Position numbers and translations under genes: made by a program. The notes beneath the pieces are model-generated. The model had not been told where the DNA came from. It did not search any database and saw nothing but the letters and a program-made list of their open reading frames with translations. From assembly GCF_958979055.1 (NCBI RefSeq), contig NC_084887.1:33148620-33212619 (forward strand): a stretch of DNA of 64,000 nt, given 5' to 3'. Positions 1 through 10,502 of this stretch are shown here, piece by piece. The stretch is from Alnus glutinosa. Lineage: Eukaryota > Streptophyta > Magnoliopsida > Fagales > Betulaceae. Every line of letters starts with the position of its first letter. Within the stretch, counting starts at the first letter, position 1.

Positions 1-89
1 TTTAACATAAAAGTTTAAGTTTATAGATTTGAACCTAATTATGCTATATAAATTATTTACTATTTTTATATCTTAACGTGTGTGACACA

Positions 90-490
90 TCAATATTTAT
101 ATGTTGGGTCACATTTCTTCACACTCTTTTATGCAGAAGCTTTTACTTTATAAAAGTTGTGAAAGGACAATGATTTATTATTAATTATTCTGAGTTTCAG
201 ACAAAGAATATCAGCCTCGGAATAAATATTGGACGGAATTTGGGCCCACTAATAGTCTAGCTGAATAAGTGGTGGAGCCCACAAGCTCTTTCTGGTTTCG
301 TTGTTATCCTCAAACAAAAAATAAGAAAAAAAAAAGCTCAAAATTATTTACGAATTAAGCAATACACTTTTCTTACTCATTTTACATTAACTGATCTGAA
401 AAAATAACTTAAAAACACATCATTCAGCCCCTGGTTACGAATTTTGTTGAATTAGTTAAACAAATATAATTAACTTAATAGATGTAAAAA
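90..490. repeat. Diverged direct repeat, copy 1 of 3
   Basis: This block shares a series of short matches, in the same order, with 3168-3320 and 4990-5335. They include TTTATATGTTGGGTCA, a TTATAAAAG(C/T)(C/T)GTG(G/A)AA(A/G)GACAA stretch, GGACGGAATTTGGGCCCA and, further on, TGTTGTTATCCTCAAACAAA. The copies are diverged and contain indels, so this is an old duplication. No open frame is conserved among them. The function is unknown; promoter-like remnants of a duplicated locus are possible. Confidence 0.75.
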
Positions 491-752
491 TATATGGTGG
501 GATGAATTGAACAAGATGAAACAGAGAAGAGAGAGTTAAAGCGGAGAGAAAGTGATGGATTATATCTTGTTTATTGGAGAATCTATTAAACCGTATTACA
601 TAGATTTTTATTTACAGAGAGATTGAGAGTGAAGAGGCTAAGAGTGACTAAATAAGTAGGGAATAAACCTACAAAGAAACTGAATAATATAAATATTCTA
701 ACAATTGAGTCTATACTTAAGAAATTTATATTTAAGCTTTATTATTGTATAG

Positions 753-1020
753 GGTTAAATACTTATTTGGCCCTCGTGGTTTATAAACTTTATTTTTTGT
801 TATTTGAGTCTTAATTTTTATCATAGGTGATGTGGTATGGAAAAATATAGAAATGGTATTTCCGTCTATTTTTCCATCCAAAACTGATTGAAATCCACGT
901 CAGCGCCACGTGATACCATTCAAAATACGACACATTGCCACACTATTTTTTTTTAATTTTAAGGCATTTTTAAAAAAAAAATAAAATAAAATAAAATTGT
1001 AGAGGTGGCTCAGCCATGTT
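753..1020. mobile_element. Partial Mutator-like foldback element (left half)
   Basis: The block starts AGGGTTAAATAC and continues with (C/T)GTGGTTT, TTTTTATCATAGGTGATG and GTCAGCGCCACGTG. This matches the left arm of the complete element at 19323-20142, including the tail that leads into a GGTGGC core. The right arm is not visible, so the copy is truncated. The class assignment is inferred from the better copy. Confidence 0.5.
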
Positions 1021-1189
1021 GAAAAAAACACATGTTCTAATAGAATTTACTTCTCACATACTTTTTAATAGCATTAATAAAAAAAAAAAATGCGTTTCTC
1101 ACATGTTTAAATGACACATGTCACTTTTATATATGTATTGTATAAAATTTCTTACCAGCCGATTTGTAAGAAGTTTATGTATTTTTTTA

Positions 1190-1540
1190 AAAAAAAGAAA
1201 AAAGAAAAAAAAAAACCAAACCTTTATCTGATGGACTTTTTGGAGTACAAACCAACTAGTAATTCTAAAGTACATTTAGTGTTTATTAAATGTCAAAAAA
1301 AAGATAAAACAATTTTTAAAATTATCATTAAACACGTAATTGAATCACTTTATTTTTTAATTGACACTTAATAAACAATTATCGTACACTTAAAAAATAC
1401 TCCAACCAATAGCAAACTGTCGGCAGAATAGTAAATTGTCGTCTTTACATATTCGGGAATCGGGATTAGGTTCCTCGCTCCTATAATTTAGCATTTAAGC
1501 TCTAACCAATTAGTATGTACTATAAGAGAGAGAGAGAGAG
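1190..1540. repeat. Direct repeat of 4331-4519, containing a small insertion
   Basis: The flanks (AACC..CTGATGGACTTTTTGGAG, CAATAGCAAACTGTCGGCAG, GGATTAGGTTCCTCGCTCC, then a GA microsatellite) repeat at 4331-4519. This copy has an extra 149 bp at 1256-1404. Confidence 0.8.
1256..1404. mobile_element. MITE-like foldback insertion
   Basis: The segment is absent from the paralogous site near 4400 and is bordered by ACCAA on both sides (1251-1255 and 1405-1409). Its ends form an imperfect inverted repeat around AGTGTTTATTAAATGTCAA on the left and TTGACACTTAATAAACAAT on the right. It has no coding potential. The superfamily is uncertain. Confidence 0.6.
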
Positions 1541-2764
1541 AGAAAATGTCCAAACAGAGGAGTGAGTACCGTCCCCGCTCCCTTTTTTATTAAAAGGAGA
1601 TTTTTTAAATCTTTTGATGTCACATCAAAAATTATTTTTAATTAAAAAAGTTATTTTTTTAATAAAAGGGCCGGTTGACAATCATTGCCCCTTAATTTGA
1701 CTCGGTCTGTTTGGTACGGATAATCATAGCAACGAAAAAATAATAATGATGTGGAAAAGAAGAATATAAATCATCAAGATACTTGGACATAACTAAATAC
1801 TTGATTTTCTACGTGGAAATTCATAATTAATTGGTATCCTCTTTTCTACGACGTGGAAATTCATAATTGGTATTACTTTAAAAAAAACAAAAAAAAAGAA
1901 AAGCTTTGGGTAATCAGAAGGGGTCGATGTTATGGTTTATATTTCTAATCTTACAATTCCAAATATATAATTAATTGAAGGCTATGCTCGCAAATAAATT
2001 TTTCACTAAAAATCATAAATAGTGTCAAAATGTTATAATTTTACACTATAACATATCGGGTAGATATTAACCATCTGCATCTAATATCTACTATCAATCA
2101 GTATATGTAGATGTAATTAGCAAAAATCACTATCTACATATGCGAATGAAATAGTATATTAACTGTATTCATATACCCTTTATATATAATATATTTTTAT
2201 CTATATTATATTTAATAAATTCACCAAAACGACGTATTTTTGAATTTTGTATAGGTTATATTTACATTGATTTGATTAATTGTGTTGCTTTCTCGTGTAA
2301 CACTTAAAAAAAAAAAATGGGGTCAAAAGTATTAATGTGAAATCAATATATTTTCAAAAGGTTAGGTTTTAAAAAAATTAAAATAAGCTCAAAATATTAA
2401 AAACTGGCCAAATAGACCCCAATAGAGATCAAAAGAAGGTCCAAAAAACTAAAATATGTTTGTCACCTAATATGTAGCAGCGGATAATTACCGCAATAAC
2501 CGCGCGGATGCAGTTAGTAAAAATACAATGCGAGTGCGGATGAGAATATTTAAAAGTGATATTCACATTTTACGTATGCGGCTGCGGATATTGTAAATAA
2601 CCGCATATGTATGTACACCCCTACTGAGAAAAAACTAGGGAGCCGGTTTTGAATATATATATATATAAGTAAAATATGTATTTACTTATAATTAATAACA
2701 AATTTTTTAAAAATATTTATATCTATCAAAGTTAGACTTGGTTTCTCATCCATACTTTTTGGCC

Positions 2765-2924
2765 GAGTAATGCTAGGAACCATCTTTTTATCCTCTCAAA
2801 ACTGATGTGGTTTTTAAAATCATCATTGGATCAAAATTTAATAGTGATCCATCTACAATCTAACAATAATTTTCAAAGCCACGTCAACTTTAAAATGATA
2901 AAAGAATGATTCATAGCATTACTC
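2765..2924. mobile_element. Mutator-like MITE, GAGTAATG family
   Basis: This 160-bp element has inverted ends: GAGTAATGCTAGGAACCAT on the left, and GAGTAATGCTATGAATCAT when the right end is read in reverse. Flanking 9-mers TTTTTGGCC and TTTTTGACT match at 7 of 9 positions, fitting an old 9-bp target duplication. It shares its terminal GAGTAATG and its exact length with the element at 43966-44125. Confidence 0.7.
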
Positions 2925-3167
2925 TTTTTGACTTCCCGCTAAAAGAAAAAATTCTTGGTAAACATATAACTTGACTTCACATATTTGGTAAGCACAAATC
3001 ACTTGGCCAATAATTATCAGATAATATCCCTAAAAATCTCTTTATAAAAAAACTTTTTATTTGCTTGTATTGCAATATGTGGAAGAAGTTGTTTGATTTT
3101 TTAAAGAAATCTAAATGTCTTGCTTTAAAACTTTGGAAAAGGCAAAGAACTTGTGGTAGGACAATAA

Positions 3168-3320
3168 TTTATATGTTGGGTCACATTCCTTCCCTCTCTT
3201 TTCTGCGCGAGCGTTGCTTTTATAAAAGCCGTGGAAGGACAAGAATTTTCAGAATGGGCATAAATGGACGGAATTTGGGCCCAGTAAGAACAACTAATGG
3301 TCTTACTGAATAAGTAGGTG
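3168..3320. repeat. Diverged direct repeat, copy 2 of 3
   Basis: This is the short middle copy of the repeat described at 90-490. It retains TTTATATGTTGGGTCACATTCC, TTTTATAAAAGCCGTGGAAG and GGACGGAATTTGGGCCCAGT. It lacks the downstream TCCTCAAACAAA portion. Confidence 0.7.
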
Positions 3321-3691
3321 TAACGGGTGTATCCGTTTATAATTAGAACTTTATTATGTCAAATCTTAATTCTTTAATTTTATAATAATTTGTGTATAAT
3401 TTATACATATTGTCAAAATTTGTTAACCTTCTCAATAAATCAAACCGTTTATAAAATTCTTCCCTGAGGTTTGATCATGGACAGAGATGGATTTAGAGGG
3501 GGTGGTATAGGTCATGCTCACCTTCAATTTAAAAAAAGAAAAAAGAAAAAAGAAAAAATTTAGATAAAAAATAAAAATTTAGCTTATTAGCTCTTAACAA
3601 CAATTTTTTTTTAATGTTTGATCCATGTCCATAAGAGTTTTTAACTCCATTCTTAATATGGACCTTGCCCGTTGCTGTGATTTACCTATTT

Positions 3692-3790
3692 TTTGGTCGG
3701 AGGTCCATCCAAGTGATGAGGTTCAGGTTTCCTAGCTCAATTAATGTTCAGAATAGTTCAATAATTATGCTTCAGAACAGTTATGATCGT
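3692..3790. repeat. Short paralogous block, partner at 17672-17790
   Basis: GGTCGGAGG.CCAT, AAGTGATGAGGTT(C/T)AGGTTTCC and AATTATGCTTCAGAA recur in the same order near 17672-17790, on the other side of the RDR1 gene. The rest of 3331-4330 is AT-rich with nothing else recognised. Confidence 0.65.
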
Positions 3791-4330
3791 TGCCGCAAAG
3801 ACAACAATTTTTTAGACAAGATGCATAAAAAATTTGGAAATTTAAGTGGATTAGAGGCAATTAGTACTAGTTTTTATTATTATTATTATTTATTGTATTT
3901 TATTTTTCCCAACGGTAGGATTGAATCCATTACTTGCGATACATGATAAGTCTATTTATCATCAAATAAGAAACCGATTGGACAAATGATTCCAAATCTT
4001 TTTTTTTTTTTTTTCTGAGCAATATTGACTAAAACATTTAAGTCATCCGTAACCAATAATCACGAATGCTTGATGCGATTTGCCATAAATTTGACATGAC
4101 ATTCATAATTAATTAAATAAATTTAATTTGTTAATTTAATTAGTTTGGTAGCTAAATTTATAATAAATGTGGTACTACGCTCAAAATTAGGAGAAATTTT
4201 TATTAACTACGAATGCAGGCTTCGGACAATATGCTAAAGCTTAAAAGCATCTCCATTAACATTATCTAACATACATAATTAAAAAGTGCAAATTTTTGTA
4301 TGTAGGAAATTTTTGTCCACAATTTTCTTA

Positions 4331-4519
4331 GTATTTCCTTTTTTTTTTCAAAAAAAAAAAAACCAAACAAACACCTGATGGACTTTTTGGAGCACAAACC
4401 AATAGCAAACTGTCGGCAGAATAGTAAATCGTCATCTTTACATATTCGGGATTAGGTTCCTCGCTCCTATAATTTAGCATTTAAGCTCTAAATATGTACT
4501 ATAACAGAGAGAGAGAGAG
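4331..4519. repeat. Direct repeat, uninterrupted copy of 1190-1540
   Basis: This copy reads straight through GGAGCACAAACCAATAGCAAAC where the partner carries a 149-bp insertion. It therefore represents the empty site. It ends in a short GA microsatellite. Confidence 0.8.
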
Positions 4520-4567
4520 CAATACGTTAATTGACTCTGTTTGGTACCTATTTTATTTTTTTAGAAA

Positions 4568-4870
4568 AAATTACATTATTGATCTATGTGGTTGACGTAC
4601 ATTACAAATCGTTCATCTGATATCAAAATTAATTTAAAGATCTTCGTGATTGGTTTAATTTACAAATCACTCTCTGAAGTCAAATTCCTTTAAAAAAATT
4701 TGACAGATTATATTAGGCGTCATGTCAACGTCAATAAAATAGCGACCAGTGTCGATCATAATAAAAAAATATAAACAAATAAAACTTAAAGAAAAAAAAA
4801 AAGGGTGGCTGTTGGTTGGACAGCAACCCACGACTCCTGGAGGGTGGCATGCGGCCACCCCTAACTACGC
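4568..4870. mobile_element. Partial foldback element (left arm plus GC-rich core)
   Basis: The arm TTAATTTACAAATCACTC, AAAATTTGACAGATTA, GGCGTCATGTCA and TCGATCATAATAAAAAAATA matches the left arm of the complete foldback at 9832-10502. It runs into the same kind of GC-rich GGTGGC/GCCACC core. No right arm follows, so the copy is broken. Confidence 0.55.
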
Positions 4871-4989
4871 CACCCTCGACCGGCTCTGGTAGTGGCGCGA
4901 CCGCCCCCAGTGGCTTGCCTACGGTATGCTTTGCTTCTAGAATTTACAGTGTGCTTTGCATGTTCATTTTTAAGGTCTTTGTCAACTTT

Positions 4990-5335
4990 AATATTTATAT
5001 GTTGGGTCAAATTTCTTCACTCTTTTATACATAAGCTTTACTTAATAAAAAGCCGTGGAAAGACAATAATTTATTGTGGAGGTACATTAACTTTTCTGAC
5101 TCTGATCCAGACACATACCATCAGCACCGGCATGAACGGACGGAATTTGGGCCCAGTAAGCACAACTAATGGTCTTTGACCCCCGGCCCACATTTCCCAA
5201 TAATCCAACTAATGGTCTTACCGACTCTTACCGAACCTGGTTTTGTTGTTATCCTCAAACAAAAAAGAAAGATCAGCTCGAACTTATTAACAAATTTTGT
5301 TGAATTACTTAAAATAAATATAATTAACTTAACAG
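4990..5335. repeat. Diverged direct repeat, copy 3 of 3
   Basis: This copy matches 90-490 from ATATTTATATGTTGGGTCA through GGACGGAATTTGGGCCCAGT to TTGTTGAATTA and AACTTAA(T/C)AGAT. An insertion of about 30 bp separates the middle matches. It is noncoding. Confidence 0.75.
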
Positions 5336-5448
5336 ATCGAATTTATGATTAAAAAATTAAGAGTGTGTTTTCCATTTTTTTTCTTAATTTAAAAAAATTG
5401 TTTGATATAACATAAACGCGATGACCTTTTTTTTTTTTTTTTTTTTTT

Positions 5449-5809
5449 CTTTTAATGTTTTTGTTTTGATAATAATAATAAAAAAAAAAAAAAAAAAAAA
5501 GAATTTTAACAAACAGAGCCTAATATTTTTAGCTTTATTAGGATATATTAGCAATCAAACTATACTCTAAGAAATTACTAATTAATTACTTTGCATTTCA
5601 GTAGTGATAGGGTTTTTTCTAACTTGGTTTATATCAAGCTTCAAATGTGAGCTCGATCTTAATTTGTTTAGTTTATGAACAAGCTCAAACAAGCATCTTA
5701 AGTCTCAACTAACCACTAAATCATTTCTTTCATTTTTACCTTTTTTAAAACAGAGAGAGATGATATAAAATATGGGATCTTTATTTTAGAAAAAAGTTAA
5801 TTCTAAAAA
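5449..5809. repeat. Left segmental-duplication block, part 1
   Basis: The sequence from GTTTTTGTTTTGATAAT through TATATTAG.CATCAAACTATACTCTAAGAAA and AAGCTTCAAATGTGAGC is closely repeated at 17288-17545. Its last roughly 100 bp (TTTCATTTTTACCTTTTT and GGGATCTTTATTTTAGAAAA) match 19220-19322. The duplicated flank resumes after the CACTA element at 9401. Confidence 0.85.
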
Positions 5810-5965
5810 CACTACAAAAAAAACAACATTTTGAGCCGTTTTTGTTAAAGCCGTTTTAATAAAATGGCTCTAATTTGAGCCATTTTTAACTAAAACGGCT
5901 CTAATTGATTTAGAGCCGCTTTTACTAAAATGGCTCTAATTAGAGCTGCCTTAACAAAAAACGAT

Positions 5966-6570
5966 CCATCACATAGATTGTACAAACCAATCACATTGAT
6001 CGTGCCACAATCGATCACATGATCATACTACGATCGATCACATGATCATACTACGATCGATCATGTGATTGATCATGGCACGATCTATATATCCCTTTCA
6101 AATTACTATTTAATTGTTAATGTTCCTTCAAACTACCAATTATGTCATTGTCCCCCCTCAAACTACCAAAAAAAATTAAAAAAATGTTAATGTTTCCCCT
6201 AATAGCAAAAATACCCTTAATAAAATTATTAAAATTAAAAAAAATATATATATAAATTAACAAAAAATTCTAGAAAAAGAAATAAAAGTAGTTTTAATTT
6301 TTTTTCATTTGTTTATTTAATTATTTTTATAATTTTCAGTTTTTTTAAAATAAAAATTTGTTTTTTATTTGTTTTTCTTTAATTTTTTTAATTTTTTTTT
6401 AAAAAAATACTTTTTATTTGTTTTTTTCTAAGTTGGAGCCGTTTTTGGCAAAAAATGAGTCCAGTTGGAGTCGTTTTCTTCCCAAAACAACTCAAAAGTT
6501 TAGGCGGGACACGAAATTTGCGTGTCCCGCGCGCACAGTAATAATAAAATTCAAATTTTAAATTTTAGTT
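5966..6570 (+). repeat. Internal direct duplication inside the CACTA element (copy 1; copy 2 at 7535-8080)
   Basis: CACATAGATTGTACA, ATCATGTGATTGATC, CGATCTATATATCCC, TTAATTGTTAATGTTCC and GTTTAGGCG occur in the same order about 1.57 kb apart. The element has therefore undergone an internal tandem duplication. Confidence 0.85.
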
Positions 6571-6574
6571 TATT

Positions 6575-6990
6575 TTTTAAAAGGGCTCTAATTAGAGCCG
6601 CTTTTTTAAAACGGCTCTAATTAATTGAGAGCCGCTTTTTATTAAAAGGGCTCTAATTAGAGTCGTTTCAATAAAAATGGCTCTAATTAGAGTCGCTTTT
6701 TTAAAACGGCTTTAATTAATTTCGAGCCGCTTTTACTAAAAGGGCTCTAATTAGAGCTGTTTTAATAAAAAATGGCTCTAATTAGAGCCGCTTTAATAAA
6801 AAAATGGCTCTAATTAAAGCCGCTTTTTTAAAACGGCTCTAATTAATTTTTAGCCGTTTTTACTAAAATGACTATAATTAGAGCCGTCGTAACAAAAAAG
6901 GTTCAAAGTAGAGCCATTTTGATCTCTAATTGCAGCTGTTTAAACCAAAAAAAAAAAAAAAAGGCTCAAATTAGAGCCATTTTTTTTTTT
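6575..6990. repeat. Palindromic GGCTCTAATTAGAGCC array
   Basis: A run of perfect and near-perfect 16-bp palindromes (GGCTCTAATTAGAGCC) alternates with GCTTTTTTAAAAC-type spacers, which pair with each other through AAAACGGCTC/GAGCCGTTTT. The RNA from either strand could form extensive hairpins. The motif is the same as the subterminal repeat of the enclosing CACTA element, here spread into the interior. Confidence 0.85.
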
Positions 6991-7018
6991 TTTAAAAAAA
7001 AAAAAAAAGTCTCACATA

Positions 7019-7610
7019 GATCGTACCACGACCGATCATATGATCATACCGCGATCAATCACATTCATCGTACGACAATTCATCACATTGATCATACCAC
7101 GATCGATCACATTGGCCGTACCACGATCGATCACATGATCGTACCACGAACCATCACATGATCGTACCACGATCCATCACATTAATCGTATCACGAACCA
7201 TCACATTGATCGTATCACGATCTATCACATTGGTCGTACCACTATCGATCATATGATCGTACCACGAACCATCACATGATCGTACTACGATCCATCACGT
7301 TAATCGTACCACGACCGATCACATTGATCACGATCAATTACATAGATCGTACCACGATCGATCACATTGGCAGTACCACGATCGATCACATGATCGTACC
7401 ATGACCACTCACATAGATCGTACAACGACTGATCACATTGATTGTACCACAACCTATTACATGATCGTACGACGATAGATCACATAGATCGTACCACGAT
7501 TCATCACATTGATCGTACCACGATCGATCACATAGATTGTACAGACCAACCACATTGATCGTATCACAATCGATCACATTATCGTACTACAATCGATCAT
7601 GTGATTGATC
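7019..7610. repeat. Degenerate 23-24 bp tandem array rich in CGATCGATCACATT
   Basis: About two dozen imperfect units of the form CACATNGATCGTACCACGATCGAT run in tandem. Each unit carries a self-complementary ATCGAT/GATC core. The array is noncoding and lies wholly inside the CACTA element. A short stretch of the same repeat lies at 5966-6080. Confidence 0.85.
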
Positions 7611-7798
7611 GTGACACGATCTATATATCCCATCAAACTACCATTTAATTGTTAATGTTCCTTCAAACTACTAATTATGTCAATGTCCCCCATCAAACTA
7701 CCAAAAAAATTGAAAAAATGTCAATGTTTCTCCTAATAACAAAAATACCCTTAATAAAATCATTAAAATCAAAAAATATATATAAATTAACCAAAAAT

Positions 7799-7829
<31 letters not shown>

Positions 7830-8057
7830 CTGGTTTTAATTTGTTTTTCATTTGTTTATTTAATTATTTTTATAACTTTCAGTTTTTTTAAAACAAAAAT
7901 TTGTTTTTATTTATTTTTCTTTAATTTTTTTAAAAAAAATACTTTTTATATGTTTTTTTCTCAATTTGAGCCGTTTTTGGCAGAAAACGACTACAATTGG
8001 AGTCGTTTTCTTCCCAAAACGACTCAAAAGTTTAGGCGTGTATAGTAATAATAAAAT

Positions 8058-8192
8058 TCAAATTTTAAATTTTAGGTTTTTTTTTTTCTTTCGCACTCCA
8101 ATAAAATATCGCTTCACTTTCCCGTCACTCTCATCTCTCATTCTCTGATTCTCTCCGTATTTTCCCTTTTTCCCTTTCTTTCTTCTTCCTTC

Positions 8193-8223
<31 letters not shown>

Positions 8224-8520
8224 ACGCGTCTCCTAGAGATCCACTGTTGGTCTCCTGGAGATGTGGGTCGGCGTGGGTCTCCCAGAGACCCACGGCTGGG
8301 TTTCCAGAGACCCACTTCGTGGCTCTCAAGACACCCAGCCAGAAGCTGATTTTCGGCGATTAAGCGATTCCTGGCGACCGGAGAACGGATCAGCGACGAC
8401 AGAACCAGGAGAGGCTTCCTGTGAAATTTCTGGTGGCCTACGACATGATTTCCGGTTGATTTTCTACGAAAAATCCTCTAGGTAAATAACTCTTGTAAAA
8501 TATGTTGCTTTATTTGTGAT
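8058..8520 (+). other. GC-richer leader-like segment inside the CACTA element
   Basis: After a TTTCTTTCGCACTCC stretch and a long CT microsatellite (about 8190-8220), the composition rises sharply. A 74-codon plus-strand frame (8261-8485) then runs to a GT donor-like TCTAGGTAAATAAC. This resembles a plant 5' UTR or first exon followed by an intron. It may be the leader of a lost transposase gene or captured host sequence. I do not recognise the peptide and do not call it a gene. Confidence 0.45.
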
Positions 8521-9400
8521 CTCAGTTGCAATAAACAATGTTACCGACGCAGGTTTGCTTGCACTATTCTTGGTATTAACTGGATGTTTCTCTATTTTGG
8601 TGTTCTTGATGGACTAAGCCGTTAATGTGATATGCTTTGATGGTTTTCCGGTGGTGTGGTGTTCTGGCAAGTTGTGTATTGTGGGTTGTGGTAATGTTAG
8701 TAACCTAAATGGTCTTTGATACTGTGATAAATTTAGATGAGCATTTGCTTTGTGACCATTGATGATGGGTATTTTGATTTGGAGTTATTTTATCGGATGT
8801 ATATGGTGTGCAGGAAAGGAATTTTTTTTTTTTTTTTGATTTTTTTTTTTAATTTAGAGTCGTTTTAGAGTTCCTAAAACGACTCTAAAAAAATATATAT
8901 TTTTTTTTGTAAAATTTTTTGTTTAGAGCCGTTTTAGGGTCCTTAAAACGACTCTAATTTTATTTTTTTATTTTTTGTAAATTTTTTATTTAGATTCGTT
9001 TTAGGGTCCCTAAAACGGCTCTAAAGAAATTAATATATATATATATATATATATATTGTCTCTTATTAGAGCCGTTTTAGGTTCTTTAAAACGGCTCCAA
9101 TTATTTATAATCGTTTTGGTCCAAAACGGCTCAAAATTGTTTGAGTCGTTTTTTTCAAAACGACTCCAACCGATTTGAGCCGTTTTAAGAAGCGGCTTAA
9201 ATCAGTTTGAGCCATTTTTATTAAAACGGCTCAAATTAGAGCCGTTTTAGTGCAAAACGGCTCAAACTGAGATTTTAATACCCTATGTGTTGAGCCATTT
9301 TGAAAACGGCTCAAAAAAAACGACACAAAATATTTTGAGCCGTTTTAAGCCTTAAAACGGCTCTAAAAAAATGGCTCAAACCACCTATTTTTTTGTAGTG

Positions 9401-9545
9401 AAAGCGATCTCTTTGTACTCCTTTAATCAGATCCCCTTAAATACACCCAGTTTTTAAGATAAAATCATAAATGTTAAATTTTGTTTTCTGTGAAGGCTTT
9501 CGAAATAGATACTAATTAGACCTATTTTGGATTTAAAAATTAATA
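9401..9545. repeat. Left segmental-duplication block, part 2
   Basis: AAAGCGATCTCTTTGTACTCC, AGTTTTTAA, TTCTGTGAAGGCTTTCG and TTAGACCTATTTTGGATTTA match 20152-20310 closely. This restores collinearity across the CACTA insertion. Confidence 0.9.
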
Positions 9546-9831
9546 AAATTAAAAATAAAATTACATTTATATCAAAGAGCATGCAAATCACAGGACTCCC
9601 ATCTTGTGGAAATCCTTGCCAGTCCAATTCTTCCAATGAAAGGGGTTTATCTACCAACTTTAGCTTTACAAGTGGGTCATATTTTCCTATATATTCCCAT
9701 GCACTTGTTTATTTTATTTTTTTATTTTTAATTTTTTTATTTTAAAAGAACTCTGCTAATGTACACCTGCTCATTATGAAGTTGCTTGGGCTTAGAGTTT
9801 CACGTGATGCACGACAGTCTCATTCTACAAT

Positions 9832-10502
9832 GGAAAAATTGTACGATTGGCTTGTGTGGTTCATCTAAATTACAAATAATTATATTTAGTATTAAAACTA
9901 ATTTAAAAATTTTTGTGATTAGTTTAATTTACAAATATTTCACTGCAATAAAATTCCATTAAAAAATTTAACAGATTCCATTAGGCGTTACGTCAGCGCT
10001 AATAAGATGGCAACACGTTTCGATCATAATAAAAAAATATAAATTTATTAAAAATATAAATAAATTTTTTTTAAAACAATTATAAAAAAATTTGAAAATA
10101 GGAAAGGAGTAGCTGCCCATTTGGGGGTGGCGCGCGGCCACCTCTGACCACCTCTAGGGTGGCCGCGCGGCACCCCCATTGGCTAGGGGTGGCCCGGCCA
10201 CCCCCAAAGGGAATTGGCAACCACTCATCTTTTTCTTTTCAATTTTTTAAAATAATTTTTTAAGTTTTATTTATTTATATTTTTAATAGATTTATATATT
10301 TTTTTTATTATAATCGACATGTGTTTTTATCTTATTGGCGCTGACGTGCGCCCAATGAAATTTGTCAAAAAAATTAATGGAATTTGACTATAGGGAGTTG
10401 TTTGTAAATTAAGCCAACACAAAAATATCTAAATTAATTTTTTATATTAGAAAAAATTATTAATAATTTAGATGAACTATAAAGATCAATAATACATTTT
10501 CC
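9832..10502. mobile_element. Long-armed foldback element with GC-rich core, probably Mutator-like
   Basis: The left arm (GGAAAAATTGTA, TTCATCTAAATTA, TTAATTTACAAAT, GGCGTTACGTCAGCGC) and right arm (GCGCTGACGTGCGCC, TTTGTAAATTAAGCC, AATTTAGATGAACTA, TACATTTTCC) are inverted copies of each other over about 250 bp. The core near 10105-10235 is GC-rich and palindromic (GGTGGC/GCCACC). There is no open frame, and I could not assign a clean target duplication. 9546-9831 holds nothing recognised. Confidence 0.7.

Larger units (their letters stand above)
5810..9400. mobile_element. Non-autonomous CACTA (En/Spm-type) transposon
   Basis: This is a complete 3591-bp element. The left end is CACTACAAAAAAAACA, and the right end read in reverse is CACTACAAAAAAATAG, giving 13 identical terminal bases. 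The flanking trinucleotides are AAA at 5807-5809 and AAA at 9401-9403, the 3-bp target duplication expected of CACTA elements. Both subterminal regions are packed with GAGCCGTTTT/AAAACGGCTC in both orientations, resembling the subterminal repeats bound by CACTA transposases. No transposase reading frame is visible, so movement would need an autonomous partner. Paralogous DNA at 19220-20310 lacks this element. Identification as CACTA is very secure; the interior is discussed in separate entries. Confidence 0.95.

Noticed and set aside
2470..2630. Possible hAT element ending in ACACCCCTA
   Set aside because: Only a right-end-like terminus is visible. No matching left end or 8-bp duplication was found.
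6868..7161. His/Thr/Ile repeat peptide frames in the GATC array
   Set aside because: They are translations of the 23-24 bp tandem repeat on either strand, not proteins.
7019..7610. CRISPR-like array
   Set aside because: The units are contiguous and degenerate with no unique spacers, inside a plant CACTA transposon.
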